Assembly (NCBI RefSeq): GCF_015644585.1
Contig: NZ_JADOBI010000016.1
Span: forward strand, 61,813 to 125,812
DNA length: 64,000 nucleotides
Reading direction: 5' to 3'
Source: Rahnella laticis
GTDB lineage: Bacteria > Pseudomonadota > Gammaproteobacteria > Enterobacterales > Enterobacteriaceae
Shown here piece by piece: positions 32,418 to 42,395 of this stretch. The translations under genes were made by a program, and so were the position numbers. A model generated the notes under the pieces. The model worked only from the letters and a program-made list of their open reading frames with translations. It was not told the origin of the DNA and searched no databases. The stretch's first letter is position 1. Each line of letters starts with the position of its first letter.

Positions 32418-33371
32418 TTACCACGCGCTGGCGTCGTTAAGTGTACGGATATCGGCATCATCGAGTTTCAGCGTGGCGGCCTGCGCCAGTTCATCGAGCT
32501 GTTGCAGCGAGGTCGCACTGACAATCGGGGACGTGATGCTCGGGCGCGTGATTTGCCACGCCAGTGCAACCTGCCCCGGCTGTGCGCCGTGTTTTTCCGC
32601 CACCTGATCCAACCCCTGCAACACTTTCAGACCGCGTTCGTTCAGGCAACGAGCAACCACGCTTTCGCCACGTTTACTTTTGCTGGCATCGGCTTTGGTA
32701 CGGTATTTCCCGGTCAGGAATCCGGCAGCCAGCCCGTAAAAGTTGATCACGCCCAGACCGTTGTCCGTCACGACTTTTTCCAGCGCTTCTTCATACACTT
32801 TGCGGTCGTAAAGATTGTACTGCGGTTGCAGCGTCTCATAACGCGCCAGCCCGTTTTCCTGGCTGACTTTCAGCGCTTCAGCCAGACGTGGCGCGCTGTA
32901 GTTGGATGCGCCGATAGCGCGCACTTTGCCTTCTTTGATCAGCGCATCAAACGCGGCCAGACTTTCTGCCAGCGGCGTATCCGCATCATCGTCATGTGAC
33001 TGATACAAATCGATATAGTCGGTTTGCAGGCGTTTCAAAGAGGCTTCCACCGCTTCTTTGATATAGCGCGGCGACAGGCCGACTTTTCCTTCTCCCATCG
33101 GTTTACCGACTTTGGTTGCCAGAATGATCTGGTCGCGCTTGCCGGTTTTTTTCAGCCAGTTGCCGATAATGGTTTCCGACTCGCCACCGTGATTGCCCTC
33201 GACCCAGCTCGAGTACACATCAGCGGTGTCGATAAAGTTAAGCTTATGATCCAAAAGGGCATCGAGCAGATTAAAGGATGCCGCCTGATCGACAGTCCAG
33301 CCAAACACATTGCCGCCGAAAGTCAGCAACGGCACCTGAATGCCTGAACGGCCCAGTTCTCTTTTACTCAT
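32418..33371 (-). CDS. Aldo/keto reductase
   Basis: A 317-residue NADPH-dependent oxidoreductase of the aldo/keto reductase superfamily, (beta/alpha)8 barrel. The catalytic tetrad is visible: Asp48 and Tyr53 in FIDTADVYSSW, Lys87 in ILATKVGKP, and His126 in LYQSHDDDAD. The cofactor-binding end has SPIVSATSLQQLDEL. The substrate cannot be deduced. Two adjacent ATGs exist; the second (33369-33371) sits better behind GGGAG. It is divergent from mdtD and stands in the place where E. coli carries mdtABC. Confidence 0.9.
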   Translation of the reverse strand: MSKRELGRSGIQVPLLTFGGNVFGWTVDQAASFNLLDALLDHKLNFIDTADVYSSWVEGNHGGESETIIGNWLKKTGKRDQIILATKVGKPMGEGKVGLSPRYIKEAVEASLKRLQTDYIDLYQSHDDDADTPLAESLAAFDALIKEGKVRAIGASNYSAPRLAEALKVSQENGLARYETLQPQYNLYDRKVYEEALEKVVTDNGLGVINFYGLAAGFLTGKYRTKADASKSKRGESVVARCLNERGLKVLQGLDQVAEKHGAQPGQVALAWQITRPSITSPIVSATSLQQLDELAQAATLKLDDADIRTLNDASAW

Positions 33372-33526
33372 CATTCTCTCCCTTTGAGAAGGTCAGATTA
33401 AACATGCTTTGCGTGCGAACGATTCGTGATCAAAGGTCAACCTTAGCATTTTGATATAAAATGTCAGGCTGAAACTCTATTCTTTATTGTCAGAAGAATT
33501 GTCAAAAAATGGGAAAGACTCTCCTT

Positions 33527-33544
33527 ATTTCCTCCATTTTCTGC
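33527..33544 (+). promoter_or_regulatory. BaeR-box-like site upstream of mdtD-baeSR
   Basis: The 18-mer starting ATTTCCTCCATTTTCTGC matches 13 of 18 positions of the BaeR consensus TTTTTCTCCATDATTGGC as I recall it. It ends 15 bp before a possible -10 TACACT (33559-33564), the usual activator position. Confidence 0.4.
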
Positions 33545-33632
33545 TGAAGCATTCTGGCTACACTGTAAGCCTGGTCTGAAGGTGGTACTCCCCCCTGAAA
33601 TGCCGCGACAATGATTGTGCTGATGCGAACCC

Positions 33633-35108
33633 ATGAAATCTGAAAACACTGACACCTTACCGCCTTCCGCCCCGCTGCCGCCCTCGGTACGCTGGCAATT
33701 GTGGATTGTCGCCTTTGGCTTTTTTATGCAGGCGCTCGACACCACGATTGTGAATACCGCGTTGCCGTCGATGGCCCGCAGCCTGGGTGAAAACCCGCTG
33801 CATATGCATTCGGTGGTGGTCGCCTATGTGCTGACTGTCGCCGTGATGCTGCCCGCCAGCGGCTGGCTGGCGGATAAAGTCGGGGTGAAATGGGTCTTCT
33901 TTTCCGCCATCGTTTTGTTCACCGTCGGTTCCCTGCTGTGCGCGCAGTCCGAAAGCCTGCGCGAACTGGTGCTGTCACGTATCGTTCAGGGGATTGGCGG
34001 CGCGATGATGGTGCCCGTCGGGCGGCTGACGGTGTTGAAAATCGTTCCTCGCAGCGAATACATGGCCGCAATGACCATGGTCACGCTGCCCGGCCAGGTC
34101 GGCCCGCTGCTCGGCCCGGCGCTGGGCGGTTTTCTGGTGCAGTACGCCAGCTGGCACTGGATTTTCCTGATCAATCTGCCGGTCGGTCTGGCCGGTTGTA
34201 TTGCCACGCTGATGATTATGCCGAATTACAAAATGCAGACGCGGCGCTTTGATATCAGCGGCTTTGTCATGCTGGCGGTTTGCATGGCGACGCTCACGCT
34301 GGCGCTGGAAGGCAGCCGCAGCATGGGCCTCAGCGCCCTGGAATTAGTGCTGCTGGTGGTCGTCGGTTTAGGCGCGTTAGGCGTTTACTGGATGCACGCC
34401 CGTGGCAATCTTTCCGCGCTGTTTTCCCTGCGCCTGTTCCACACGCCAACGTTTAAAATTGGCCTGATCGGCAGCCTGTTAGGCCGCATCGGCAGCGGAA
34501 TGTTGCCATTTATGACGCCGGTATTTTTACAGCTGGGGATGGGCTTTACGCCGTTCCACGCCGGGCTGATGATGATCCCGATGGTGCTTGGCAGCATGGG
34601 AATGAAGCGCGTGGTTGTGCGGCTGGTGAATCAGCTCGGGTATCGCGCCGCGCTGGTGACCGCTACTTTACTGCTTGCGCTGATTACGCTTATCTTCCCG
34701 CTGGTGGCGATTTACGGTGCCGTGTGGATGATTCCGGTGGTGCTGTTCTTCCAGGGCATGGTGAACTCCCTGCGCTTCTCCTCCATGAATACGCTGACGC
34801 TGAAAGATTTACCGCCGCGTCTGGCCAGCAGCGGTAACAGCCTGTTGTCGATGATTATGCAGTTGTCGATGAGTCTCGGGGTCAGCGTCGCCGGTTTGCT
34901 GATTGGCCTCTTCGCGCATCAGCAGGCCATAACGCCTGACAGCAGCACCATGCACACGGCTTTCCTGTATTGCTATATGTCGATGGCGCTGGTGATCGCC
35001 CTGCCCGCCTGGGTCTTTTCGAAAGTGCCGCCGGACATGCAGAAAAATGCCGTTATCGATCGCCGCCGTGCCGCGGCCGGATCTCCCGACCCGATGAGAA
35101 AATCATGA
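33633..35108 (+). CDS. mdtD: MFS drug:H+ antiporter-2 family protein MdtD
   Basis: A 491-residue inner-membrane transporter with 14 predicted spans, DHA2 type. Family motifs include [14 protein letters not shown] near the N-terminus (about 36-49), [13 protein letters not shown] and [19 protein letters not shown]. It closely follows E. coli MdtD, the fourth gene of mdtABCD-baeSR. MdtD is not needed for MdtABC efflux in E. coli, and a citrate/iron-export role has been proposed. Here it opens the operon alone, since mdtABC are absent upstream. The stop overlaps the baeS start (ATGA). Confidence 0.93.
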   Translation: MKSENTDTLPPSAPLPPSVRWQLWIVAFGFFMQALDTTIVNTALPSMARSLGENPLHMHSVVVAYVLTVAVMLPASGWLADKVGVKWVFFSAIVLFTVGSLLCAQSESLRELVLSRIVQGIGGAMMVPVGRLTVLKIVPRSEYMAAMTMVTLPGQVGPLLGPALGGFLVQYASWHWIFLINLPVGLAGCIATLMIMPNYKMQTRRFDISGFVMLAVCMATLTLALEGSRSMGLSALELVLLVVVGLGALGVYWMHARGNLSALFSLRLFHTPTFKIGLIGSLLGRIGSGMLPFMTPVFLQLGMGFTPFHAGLMMIPMVLGSMGMKRVVVRLVNQLGYRAALVTATLLLALITLIFPLVAIYGAVWMIPVVLFFQGMVNSLRFSSMNTLTLKDLPPRLASSGNSLLSMIMQLSMSLGVSVAGLLIGLFAHQQAITPDSSTMHTAFLYCYMSMALVIALPAWVFSKVPPDMQKNAVIDRRRAAAGSPDPMRKS

Positions 35109-36490
35109 AACCAGGTATAACCGCCAAACTGTTTATGGCCATTTTCTGCACCTGCGCACTGGTGTTAATCACCATGAACTGGGGCGTGCGGATGAGCTTC
35201 GAACGGGGCTTTATCGATTACATACGCCAGAGTAATGAATCGCGCGTTGAGCTGCTGGCCGACACTTTGCAGGATCAGTACAAACTGCACGGTAACTGGG
35301 ATTTTCTGGAAAAAAATGACCGCCTGATTTATCAGCTGATGCGCTCGTTTGACCAGAACAGCAGCCAGAAAATGCCGCCGCAGGGATGGCGGACAAAGTT
35401 CTGGATCCTCGACAGCCATGACCGCCGGATCGGCGGTTACGATCAGCCGGTTCCTGCTGATCTTCAGGGGCCGCGCCGCGTGATGACCGTTGACGGTGTG
35501 ATGATAGGCTCGGTGATTTCCACGCCTGCCGAGCGCCTGACCCGCGACGCAGACATCAATTTCGAGCACCAGCAAAGCCGCACCAGCTGGATTATTACGG
35601 CGTTCACCGCCCTGCTGGCCGCCGCCGTCACCTGGGTGCTTTCACGGGGAATGCTCGCGCCGGTTAAGCGTCTGGTCAACGGCACGCATCAGCTGGCTGC
35701 CGGGGATTTCAGCACGCGCGTTGAAGTCGACAGCGAAGACGAACTGGGCAAACTGGCGCAAGATTTTAACCAGCTGGCGATGACGCTGGAAAAAAACGAG
35801 CAGATGCGCCGCGCCTTTATGGCTGATATTTCCCACGAACTGCGCACACCGCTGGCGGTGTTGCGCGGCGAGCTGGAAGCGATGCAGGACGGCGTGCGCA
35901 AAATGACGATGGGGTCGCTGGAATCCCTGCAATCTGAAGTCTCGATCCTCACAAAACTGGTGGATGATTTGCACCAGCTTTCGCTGTCGGATGCCGGTGC
36001 GCTGGCGTACCGCAAAGTCGAAACGGACGTGGTGCATCTGATTCAGCTGGCGGAAGCCGGTTCACGCGACCGCTTCCACAGTAAACAGCTGACCCTGACC
36101 AGCCATCTGCCGGAAAGCGCCGAAGTCTTTGGCGACCCGCAGCGTCTGTCGCAGCTTTTCAATAATTTGCTGGAAAACAGCCTGCGCTATACTGACCCCA
36201 ACGGCGGCCTGGAAATCCTCGGCGAAATCCGTGATAAATCGCTGCACCTGAATTTTCAGGACAGCGCGCCGGGCATCAGTGATGAACAACTGGTACGAAT
36301 CTTCGAACGATTTTATCGCACCGAGGGCTCGCGTAATCGCGCCAGCGGTGGTTCTGGTTTAGGTCTGGCAATTTGCCAGAATATTGTCGAAGCGCACGGT
36401 GGGCAGATAAGCGCCAGCCACTCTCCGGCGGGTGGCGTTCGCATAACGATTGTCCTGCCGCTTTCTATTCCACATGGCCCGAGAAACTGA
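35105..36490 (+). CDS. baeS: Envelope-stress sensor histidine kinase BaeS
   Basis: A 461-residue inner-membrane kinase. It has TM1 about 8-26, a periplasmic sensor about 30-158, TM2 about 160-180 and HAMP about 181-233. The H-box is [20 protein letters not shown] with His244, and the ATPase domain shows [19 protein letters not shown] and [10 protein letters not shown]. BaeS phosphorylates BaeR in response to indole, flavonoids, metals and envelope damage. The ATG overlaps the mdtD stop by 4 bp. A longer open frame upstream (to 34970) lies inside mdtD and is not the start. Confidence 0.96.
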   Translation: MKPGITAKLFMAIFCTCALVLITMNWGVRMSFERGFIDYIRQSNESRVELLADTLQDQYKLHGNWDFLEKNDRLIYQLMRSFDQNSSQKMPPQGWRTKFWILDSHDRRIGGYDQPVPADLQGPRRVMTVDGVMIGSVISTPAERLTRDADINFEHQQSRTSWIITAFTALLAAAVTWVLSRGMLAPVKRLVNGTHQLAAGDFSTRVEVDSEDELGKLAQDFNQLAMTLEKNEQMRRAFMADISHELRTPLAVLRGELEAMQDGVRKMTMGSLESLQSEVSILTKLVDDLHQLSLSDAGALAYRKVETDVVHLIQLAEAGSRDRFHSKQLTLTSHLPESAEVFGDPQRLSQLFNNLLENSLRYTDPNGGLEILGEIRDKSLHLNFQDSAPGISDEQLVRIFERFYRTEGSRNRASGGSGLGLAICQNIVEAHGGQISASHSPAGGVRITIVLPLSIPHGPRN

Positions 36491-37210
36491 ATGAACGACT
36501 CTGTATTGTCCGGCCCTGCGCCGTTAAAAATTCTGATCGTGGAAGATGAACCGAAACTTGCCCAGCTGCTGATCGACTATCTCGAAGCGGCGGGTTACGC
36601 GACACAATGGCTGCCTGACGGCCACGACGTGATCGCGCAGGTGAAGAGCCATCCTCCGGCGCTGATCCTGCTGGATCTGATGCTGCCGGGAAGCAGCGGC
36701 TTATCCATCTGCCGCGATATCCGTCAGTTTTCCGATGTGCCGATCATGATGGTCACGGCAAAAACAGAAGAAATCGACCGCCTTCTCGGGCTGGAAATTG
36801 GTGCCGATGATTACATCTGCAAACCTTACAGCCCGCGTGAAGTGGTTGCGCGCGTGAAAGTGATCCTGCGCCGCTGCGTGCGCCCTGACGAACATGTGGC
36901 AAAAGAGACCGGCCTGCATATCGATGAAGCCCGTTTTCAGGCGACGTTCCAGGGGCATGAACTTGAGCTGACACCGGCAGAATTTCGTCTGCTGAAAACG
37001 TTGTCGGTCAAGCCCGGCTATGTCTTCACCCGCGAAATCCTGCTCAATAATCTGTATGACGATTACCGCGTGGTAACGGATCGCACCATCGACAGCCACA
37101 TCAAAAACCTGCGGCGGAAACTCGAATCACTGGACGGCGAGAAGGCGTTTATCCGCGCCGTCTACGGCGTGGGTTATCGCTGGGAAGCAGAGCCCTGCCA
37201 TCTGGTGTAA
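36491..37210 (+). CDS. baeR: Response regulator BaeR
   Basis: A 239-residue OmpR-family regulator and the partner of BaeS. The receiver domain has IVEDEPKLA, phosphoacceptor Asp62 in [14 protein letters not shown], and Lys in [15 protein letters not shown]. The C-terminal winged helix has [15 protein letters not shown] and [17 protein letters not shown]. The ATG directly follows the baeS TGA. In E. coli BaeR drives mdtABCD, acrD and spy; here the only adjacent target is mdtD. Confidence 0.96.
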   Translation: MNDSVLSGPAPLKILIVEDEPKLAQLLIDYLEAAGYATQWLPDGHDVIAQVKSHPPALILLDLMLPGSSGLSICRDIRQFSDVPIMMVTAKTEEIDRLLGLEIGADDYICKPYSPREVVARVKVILRRCVRPDEHVAKETGLHIDEARFQATFQGHELELTPAEFRLLKTLSVKPGYVFTREILLNNLYDDYRVVTDRTIDSHIKNLRRKLESLDGEKAFIRAVYGVGYRWEAEPCHLV

Positions 37211-37377
37211 CGCGCAGGGTTGAATACCTGAAAGGCCGGCAGCGCAGATTTGTAAAGTTACTGAAAGTCTGTCGGCCAGTTCACATTTAATGTCTTAAAT
37301 ACTCCCTTTCCCCGCGAAAAAGTTTCCCTTAACTACACTTATCTCTGGAAAAACCCCTTCTACTGGAGATTACCTTT

Positions 37378-37725
37378 ATGGCTAACGGTCACTATGATCT
37401 GAAAAAAGCGAAGAATGGACAGTTTCACTTTAACCTGAAGGCCGGGAACGGAGAGATTATTCTCACCAGTGAGATGTATGCCAGCAAAGCGTCGGCAGAA
37501 AATGGCATTTCGTCGGTGCAGACTAACGCGCCGCATGAGGCGCAATACGAAGTGAAACCGTCAAAAGACGGGCAATTTTATTTTGTGCTGAAGGCGAAAA
37601 ACCACCAGGTCATCGGCGTAAGTGAAATGTACACCACGGAAAGCGCCGCGAAAAAAGGCATCCTTTCGGTCGTGAAAAACGGGCCAACGGCCGATATCCG
37701 CGATCTTACCCAGCAAACGGCCTGA
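37378..37725 (+). CDS. yegP: DUF1508 tandem-repeat protein YegP
   Basis: A 115-residue protein made of two copies of the DUF1508 unit. Repeat 1 (about 1-52) reads GHYDLKKAKNGQFHFNLKAG with EIILTSEMYASKASAENGI. Repeat 2 (about 53-106) reads AQYEVKPSKDGQFYFVLKAK with QVIGVSEMYTTESAAKKGI. The matching phrases show the internal duplication directly. E. coli YegP has 110 residues; function is unknown. It follows baeR after 167 bp, with a likely promoter of its own and GGAGAT before the ATG. Confidence 0.93.
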   Translation: MANGHYDLKKAKNGQFHFNLKAGNGEIILTSEMYASKASAENGISSVQTNAPHEAQYEVKPSKDGQFYFVLKAKNHQVIGVSEMYTTESAAKKGILSVVKNGPTADIRDLTQQTA

Positions 37726-37737
37726 TTCCTCCTTTGC

Positions 37738-37768
37738 GGAGGTTGCGGCATTCTGCGCTGCAACCTCC
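37738..37768 (+). terminator. Weak terminator-like hairpin after yegP
   Basis: GGAGGTTGC and GCAACCTCC form a 9-bp stem with a 13-nt loop. There is no T run, so confidence is low. Confidence 0.3.
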
Positions 37769-37912
37769 CGATTCAAAAATTGATCTGACCCCATAAAAGC
37801 TGAAATACCCACACTAACCGGCTGCTTTTGATCAACTCAGACGTTACAATTCTGACCTTTCGTCGTCCCGCATCCGGGACGGCCCTGACCTGTGATCAGA
37901 CTGAGATTGACT

Positions 37913-39298
37913 ATGTTTACCCCCGATTCTTTTGTTCCGGAACTGCTTTCCCCTGCCGGCTCCCTGAAAAATATGCGTTACGCATTCGCCTATGGCGCGG
38001 ATGCCGTTTACGCCGGACAGCCGCGCTATAGCCTGCGTGTGCGCAATAACGAATTTAATCACCAGAATCTGGAAATCGGCATTAACGAAGCCCATGCTCT
38101 CGGTAAAAAATTCTATGTCGTGGTGAATATCGCGCCGCACAACGCCAAACTGAAAACCTTCATCCGCGATTTACAGCCGGTCATCGACATGGGGCCGGAC
38201 GCGCTGATCATGTCCGATCCGGGCCTGATCATGATGGTTCGTGAAGCTTTCCCGCAGATGGATATTCATCTGTCGGTGCAGGCAAACGCGGTGAACTGGG
38301 CGACGGTGAAATTCTGGAAACAAATGGGGCTGACGCGCGTGATTTTGTCCCGCGAGTTGTCGCTGGAAGAGATTGCCGAAATCCGCACGCAGGTGCCGGA
38401 TATGGAAATCGAGATTTTCGTCCACGGCGCGCTGTGTATGGCGTATTCCGGCCGCTGTCTACTCTCCGGTTACATCAACAAACGCGACCCGAATCAGGGA
38501 ACCTGCACCAACGCCTGCCGCTGGGAATATAAAGTTCAGGAAGGCAAAGAGGACGCCATCGGCAATATCGTGCATCAGTACGAACCGATCCCGGTCCAGC
38601 AGGTCGACGCGCCGGAACCGACGCTCGGCATCGGTCAGCCGACGGATAAAGTGTTTATGCTTGAAGAAGCCCTGCGCCCCGGTGAATACATGAGTGCGTT
38701 CGAAGACGAACACGGCACCTACATCATGAATTCCAAAGACTTGCGCGCTATTCAGCATGTTGAAGCACTGACCAAAATGGGTGTGCATTCCCTGAAAATT
38801 GAAGGCCGCACCAAGTCATTCTATTACTGCGCGCGTACTGCACAGGTGTACCGCCGCGCCATCGACGACGCCGTTGCCGGAAAACCTTTCGACCCGACGC
38901 TGCTTTCCACCCTCGAAGGACTGGCGCATCGCGGCTATACCGAAGGCTTCCTGCGCCGCCATACCCATGACGCGCAGCAAAACTACGAATACGGTTTTTC
39001 CGTCAGCGACCGTCAGCAATTTGTCGGCGAATTCACCGGCAACCGCGTGGACGGCTGGGCTGAAATCGACGTGAAAAATAAATTCAGCGTGGGTGACAGC
39101 GTGGAAATGATGACGCCACAAGGCAATATTCAGTTCAACCTAGAAGCGCTGCGCAACAAGAAAGGCCAGCCGACGGAAGTCGCGCCGGGTAACGGGCATA
39201 TTGTGTATGTCGCCCTGCCGGAAGACATCAGCCTGGAATTCGCCATTTTGCTGCGAAATCTGGAAGAAACGGATACACGCAATCCGCACCTGAAATAA
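37913..39298 (+). CDS. trhP: tRNA hydroxylation protein TrhP (YegQ), U32 peptidase family
   Basis: A 461-residue U32-family protein. E. coli TrhP(YegQ) acts in prephenate-dependent hydroxylation of uridine-34 of certain tRNAs. The U32 signature EIFVHGALCMAYSGRCLLS (about 170-188) and following Cys residues (NQGTCTNACRWEY) may bind an iron-sulfur cluster. The sequence is close to E. coli throughout, with a slightly longer start (MFTPDSFVPELLSPAG). ATG 37913 is preferred to a GTG seven codons upstream. As in E. coli, cyaR follows. Confidence 0.95.
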   Translation: MFTPDSFVPELLSPAGSLKNMRYAFAYGADAVYAGQPRYSLRVRNNEFNHQNLEIGINEAHALGKKFYVVVNIAPHNAKLKTFIRDLQPVIDMGPDALIMSDPGLIMMVREAFPQMDIHLSVQANAVNWATVKFWKQMGLTRVILSRELSLEEIAEIRTQVPDMEIEIFVHGALCMAYSGRCLLSGYINKRDPNQGTCTNACRWEYKVQEGKEDAIGNIVHQYEPIPVQQVDAPEPTLGIGQPTDKVFMLEEALRPGEYMSAFEDEHGTYIMNSKDLRAIQHVEALTKMGVHSLKIEGRTKSFYYCARTAQVYRRAIDDAVAGKPFDPTLLSTLEGLAHRGYTEGFLRRHTHDAQQNYEYGFSVSDRQQFVGEFTGNRVDGWAEIDVKNKFSVGDSVEMMTPQGNIQFNLEALRNKKGQPTEVAPGNGHIVYVALPEDISLEFAILLRNLEETDTRNPHLK

Positions 39299-39313
39299 AG
39301 CTTTTAGTGAAAA

Positions 39314-39329
39314 TAAGAATCCGGTCACA
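39314..39329 (+). promoter_or_regulatory. CRP site of the cyaR promoter
   Basis: TAAGA-N6-TCACA matches the CRP consensus TGTGA-N6-TCACA in 8 of 10 key bases. Its centre (39321.5) is 41.5 bp before the predicted start at 39363, the exact class II position, with -10 TAATAT at 39351-39356. E. coli cyaR is known to be CRP-dependent. Confidence 0.75.
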
Positions 39330-39362
39330 ACTCTTTTAATTTAAGTTGGCTAATATGCATTC

Positions 39363-39455
39363 GCAATTTACTTCGAATGCAAAATAATGCGCCGGACTAC
39401 ACTAGGAACCACCTCCTTGGCCAGCTCAATCTCCCTTGAGCTGGCTTTTCTTTTT
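39363..39455 (+). ncRNA. cyaR: CyaR small regulatory RNA
   Basis: An Hfq-dependent sRNA gene of about 93 nt. It contains the CyaR core AGGAACCACCTCCTTGGCC, an anti-Shine-Dalgarno segment used to pair with targets such as ompX, nadE and luxS in E. coli. The terminator stem GCCAGCTCAA/TTGAGCTGGC keeps the TCTCCC loop seen in E. coli, and a T-rich tail ends near 39455. It lies just after trhP(yegQ), the E. coli location. The 5' end is inferred from the -10 and CRP positions; the first 40 nt are unlike E. coli. Confidence 0.92.
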
Positions 39456-39669
39456 GTATTCAGTCTCTTTCGTTTTTCCTGTTATTGAGAAGAATAACGT
39501 TTTACTTTCCCTTCAATTTAATTAACGCCCGCCCGATAAATACGCCATTTTTTGAATTAATTTAACCGCAATTATTTAACAGACGATTAAATTATTAAGT
39601 GATTAATCCGATAGCCAAATACGGTCGTTATCATCTATTGTTAAAGTCTATGAATGATAAGGAGATGAT

Positions 39670-40566
39670 ATGAAGGACACGGGCGCTGCACTGCTGATCT
39701 TAAACGGAAAAGGTGCAGGGAATGAAGAACTGCGGGAAGCCGTTGGTGCGCTGCGTGAAGAAGGCGTGAAACTCAGCGTGCGCGTCACCTGGGAACACGG
39801 AGACGCCGCGCGCTATGTGGCAGAAGCCGTAGAGCTGGGCTGCGAGACGGTGATTGCCGGTGGCGGCGATGGCACGATCAACGAAGTGGCGGGCTCGCTG
39901 GCCCAGCTTGGCGCAGAGGCTCCGGCACTCGGTATTATCCCGCTGGGCACGGCCAATGATTTTGCGACCGGCTGTAATATTCCGCTCTCACCGGAACAGG
40001 CGCTTCAGCTGGCGGTGAAAGGCCGCGTCGTGGATATCGATCTGGCAAAAGTAAACGATCAGCACTTCTTCATTAACATGGCGACCGGCGGGTTTGGCAC
40101 GCGGATCACCACCGAAACGCCGGAAAAACTGAAAGCCGCACTCGGCGGCGTTTCCTATTTTATCCACGGCCTTTTACGCCTTGATACGCTGAAAGCAGAC
40201 AGCTGCGAAATCAAAGGGCCGGACTTCAGCTGGCAGGGCGACGCGCTGGTTATCGGTATCGGCAATGGCCGTCAGGCCGGTGGCGGGCAGCAAATTTGCC
40301 CGGACGCGCTGATTAACGACGGGCTGTTGCAGCTGCGTTTGCTGACCTCCGAGGAGCTGTTGCCCTCTTTCCTGCGCAGCCTGATCAACAACGAAGAGAA
40401 TAAGAACATCGTTTCCGCCAGTCTGCCGTGGCTGGAAATCAACGCGCCGCACGACATGACGTTCAATCTCGACGGCGAGCCGCTGACCGGAAAACAGTTC
40501 CGCATCGAAGTTCTCCCCAACGCAATTCAGTGCCGTCTGCCGCCAAACTGCGAGTTACTCGGTTAA
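39670..40566 (+). CDS. yegS: Lipid kinase YegS
   Basis: A 298-residue diacylglycerol-kinase-fold lipid kinase. E. coli YegS phosphorylates phosphatidylglycerol in vitro. The nucleotide-binding GGGDGT motif is at about 65-70 ([17 protein letters not shown]); GTANDFAT (about 97-104) and [22 protein letters not shown] follow. The C-terminal catalytic region has [19 protein letters not shown]. The length matches E. coli (299). GGAGATGAT precedes the ATG. It is transcribed in the same direction as cyaR but has its own AT-rich upstream region. Confidence 0.95.
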   Translation: MKDTGAALLILNGKGAGNEELREAVGALREEGVKLSVRVTWEHGDAARYVAEAVELGCETVIAGGGDGTINEVAGSLAQLGAEAPALGIIPLGTANDFATGCNIPLSPEQALQLAVKGRVVDIDLAKVNDQHFFINMATGGFGTRITTETPEKLKAALGGVSYFIHGLLRLDTLKADSCEIKGPDFSWQGDALVIGIGNGRQAGGGQQICPDALINDGLLQLRLLTSEELLPSFLRSLINNEENKNIVSASLPWLEINAPHDMTFNLDGEPLTGKQFRIEVLPNAIQCRLPPNCELLG

Positions 40567-40599
40567 TTCCCCGAAATTCCCCTGCCCTGTCTGCTCATT

Positions 40600-40631
40600 C
40601 TCTGTACTGTGATCTGCCTTACAGTACAGAG
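40600..40631 (+). terminator. Candidate terminator after yegS
   Basis: CTCTGTACTGT and ACAGTACAGAG form a perfect 11-bp stem with a 10-nt loop. The T-rich stretch begins about 10 bp later, so this is moderate. Confidence 0.45.
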
Positions 40632-40677
40632 GAAATTAGCGTTTATTTTTGTGATCCCTTCCGATAAATCCTGATTC

Positions 40678-40694
40678 ACATACTTGTATGGTAG
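40678..40694. promoter_or_regulatory. Shared operator, copy 1 (GPH transporter operon)
   Basis: The 17-mer ACATACTTGTATGGTAG contains the perfect palindrome CATAC-TT-GTATG. The identical 17-mer recurs at 43515-43531 before manD. It lies 139 bp before the transporter ATG. Binding by the RspR-like GntR protein encoded at 53334 is inferred. Confidence 0.6.
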
Positions 40695-40832
40695 ATGCCG
40701 GTTGCCTAGTTTTATTCTGCTGACGCCGACGGAGTTTTAATTCCCGAATGTCTGCGGCATCCCAATAAGTTTGTTTTTCACGACTCTGACTTATCCGATA
40801 TCGCCAAAAATAATACGGAACACAGGGGTATT

Positions 40833-42395
40833 ATGATTAATCATCATAAAGAAAGACCGATATCACTCAAAAATATGCTGGCCTATGGCGGAGGAGATTT
40901 CTTCGGCGGCGGTTGTTTTGCGGTATTAGGTTTATGGATTATGTTTTTCTATACGACCTACGCCGGATTAAGTCCGGCGGAGGCCGGTGCCGTTATTGCT
41001 TCTGCCCGGTTGCTGGATGCTTTTTTCGATCCGCTGATGGGATATGTGACCGATAATTTTTACCGTAACCCTCTGGGTAAAAAGTATGGCCGCCGCGGGT
41101 TCTTCTTCTTATTTGGCGCCCCGCTGATTATGGTGACCTACATTATTATGTGGGTCAGCGGCATGGGATTCTGGTATTACCTGCTGACGTATATTTTATT
41201 TTACGCAGCTTACACGCTGGCGATTGTGCCTTATGAAACGCTGGCGGCAGAAATGACCTCCAGTTTTAAAATGCGCACCAAACTTACCGGTGTCAGAATG
41301 TTCTTTTCAACCGGCGCTGCAATATTAGCCGCCTGGCTTCCGGGACGAATTATTGCCTATCTCGGAGAAGATTCGTCTTCGTCATTCCTGATTATGGGCG
41401 TGATATTTGGCGTGCTGTTCGCCGTGGTGATCCTGCTGCTCTATTTCTACACCTGGGAACGCCCGATCCCCGTTGACGTGGCGACGCCGAAATTGTCTTT
41501 CCGCCGTGACATGAAGCACCTGTTTAAATCCCTGGTTTCAACCATGAAAGTGCGGACTTTTCGCCAGCACGTCGGGATGTATCTGGGCGGTTATGTCGCG
41601 CTGGATGTCCTCGGTGCCGTTCTCGCTTACTACATTATTTTTGTCCTCGGGCAAAATGCCGTAACGGCGTCGAATGCGATGACACTCATGACGCTCATTC
41701 AGTTTGTCTGCGTCGCCTTATTTATTTTCCTGTGTATGAAATTAGGTAACGGCTCAGCGTACCGGATTGCACAACTCTTTATGCTGGCGAGCGTCGGGTT
41801 ATTTTTATCTATTCATCTGCTGCAACTGCCTTTTAATATGGCGCTGATTTATCTCTCCGTTATTTTAATGGGCGTCGGACGTTCCGGGACCAGTTATGTC
41901 TGCTGGAATATCTACAGTTTTATTCCGGATGTCGATGAAATGCTGACCGGGAAACGCCGCGAAGGTATTTTCGCCGGCGTAATGACTTTTGTGCGTAAAG
42001 CCGTTCAGGCCGTGGCGTTATTTACCGTAGGCCTCTTATTGCAACATTATGGATTTACGCCGAAAAGCACGACGCAGCCCGCGGAAGCGGTCTACGGAAT
42101 TACGCTGGTATTTGGCACAGGCTCGGTGGTCTTCCTGCTGATTGGCCTTTACAGCTCCATGAAGTTTCGCCTTACCCGCCATAACCATTCCCTGCTGGTC
42201 AATGAAATTGAACGCCTGAAAGCCGGTGGCAGTAAATATGATGTGACGCCGGAAACCCGTTTAATCGCCGAACAACTGACCGGCTGGCCTTACGAAAAAT
42301 GTTGGGGTGATAATAATATTCTTAGCCAGACAGAAGACTATTCCCCGCTGACCTCACCTGAACTTTCCACCGGAGCCGACAATGCAAAGAATTGA
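40833..42395 (+). CDS. GPH-family (MelB/YicJ-type) sugar or glycoside transporter
   Basis: A 520-residue inner-membrane transporter with about 12 spans, of the glycoside-pentoside-hexuronide:cation symporter family. The N-terminal MLAYGGGDFFGGGCFAVLGL and the first loop motif SARLLDAFFDPLMGYVTDN (Asp-rich, cation-coupling) are typical, as is KKYGRRGFFFLFGAPL. The hydrophilic tail after 465 is long for the family. The substrate is unknown; context suggests a uronic acid or a related glycoside. AGGGG precedes the ATG. It overlaps the next gene by 14 bp, so the two are coupled. Confidence 0.88.
   Translation: MINHHKERPISLKNMLAYGGGDFFGGGCFAVLGLWIMFFYTTYAGLSPAEAGAVIASARLLDAFFDPLMGYVTDNFYRNPLGKKYGRRGFFFLFGAPLIMVTYIIMWVSGMGFWYYLLTYILFYAAYTLAIVPYETLAAEMTSSFKMRTKLTGVRMFFSTGAAILAAWLPGRIIAYLGEDSSSSFLIMGVIFGVLFAVVILLLYFYTWERPIPVDVATPKLSFRRDMKHLFKSLVSTMKVRTFRQHVGMYLGGYVALDVLGAVLAYYIIFVLGQNAVTASNAMTLMTLIQFVCVALFIFLCMKLGNGSAYRIAQLFMLASVGLFLSIHLLQLPFNMALIYLSVILMGVGRSGTSYVCWNIYSFIPDVDEMLTGKRREGIFAGVMTFVRKAVQAVALFTVGLLLQHYGFTPKSTTQPAEAVYGITLVFGTGSVVFLLIGLYSSMKFRLTRHNHSLLVNEIERLKAGGSKYDVTPETRLIAEQLTGWPYEKCWGDNNILSQTEDYSPLTSPELSTGADNAKN

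Noticed and set aside
40600..40631. Possible LexA box after yegS
   Set aside because: CTGT and ACAG are 10 bp apart instead of the required 8, and the perfect long stem fits a terminator better.
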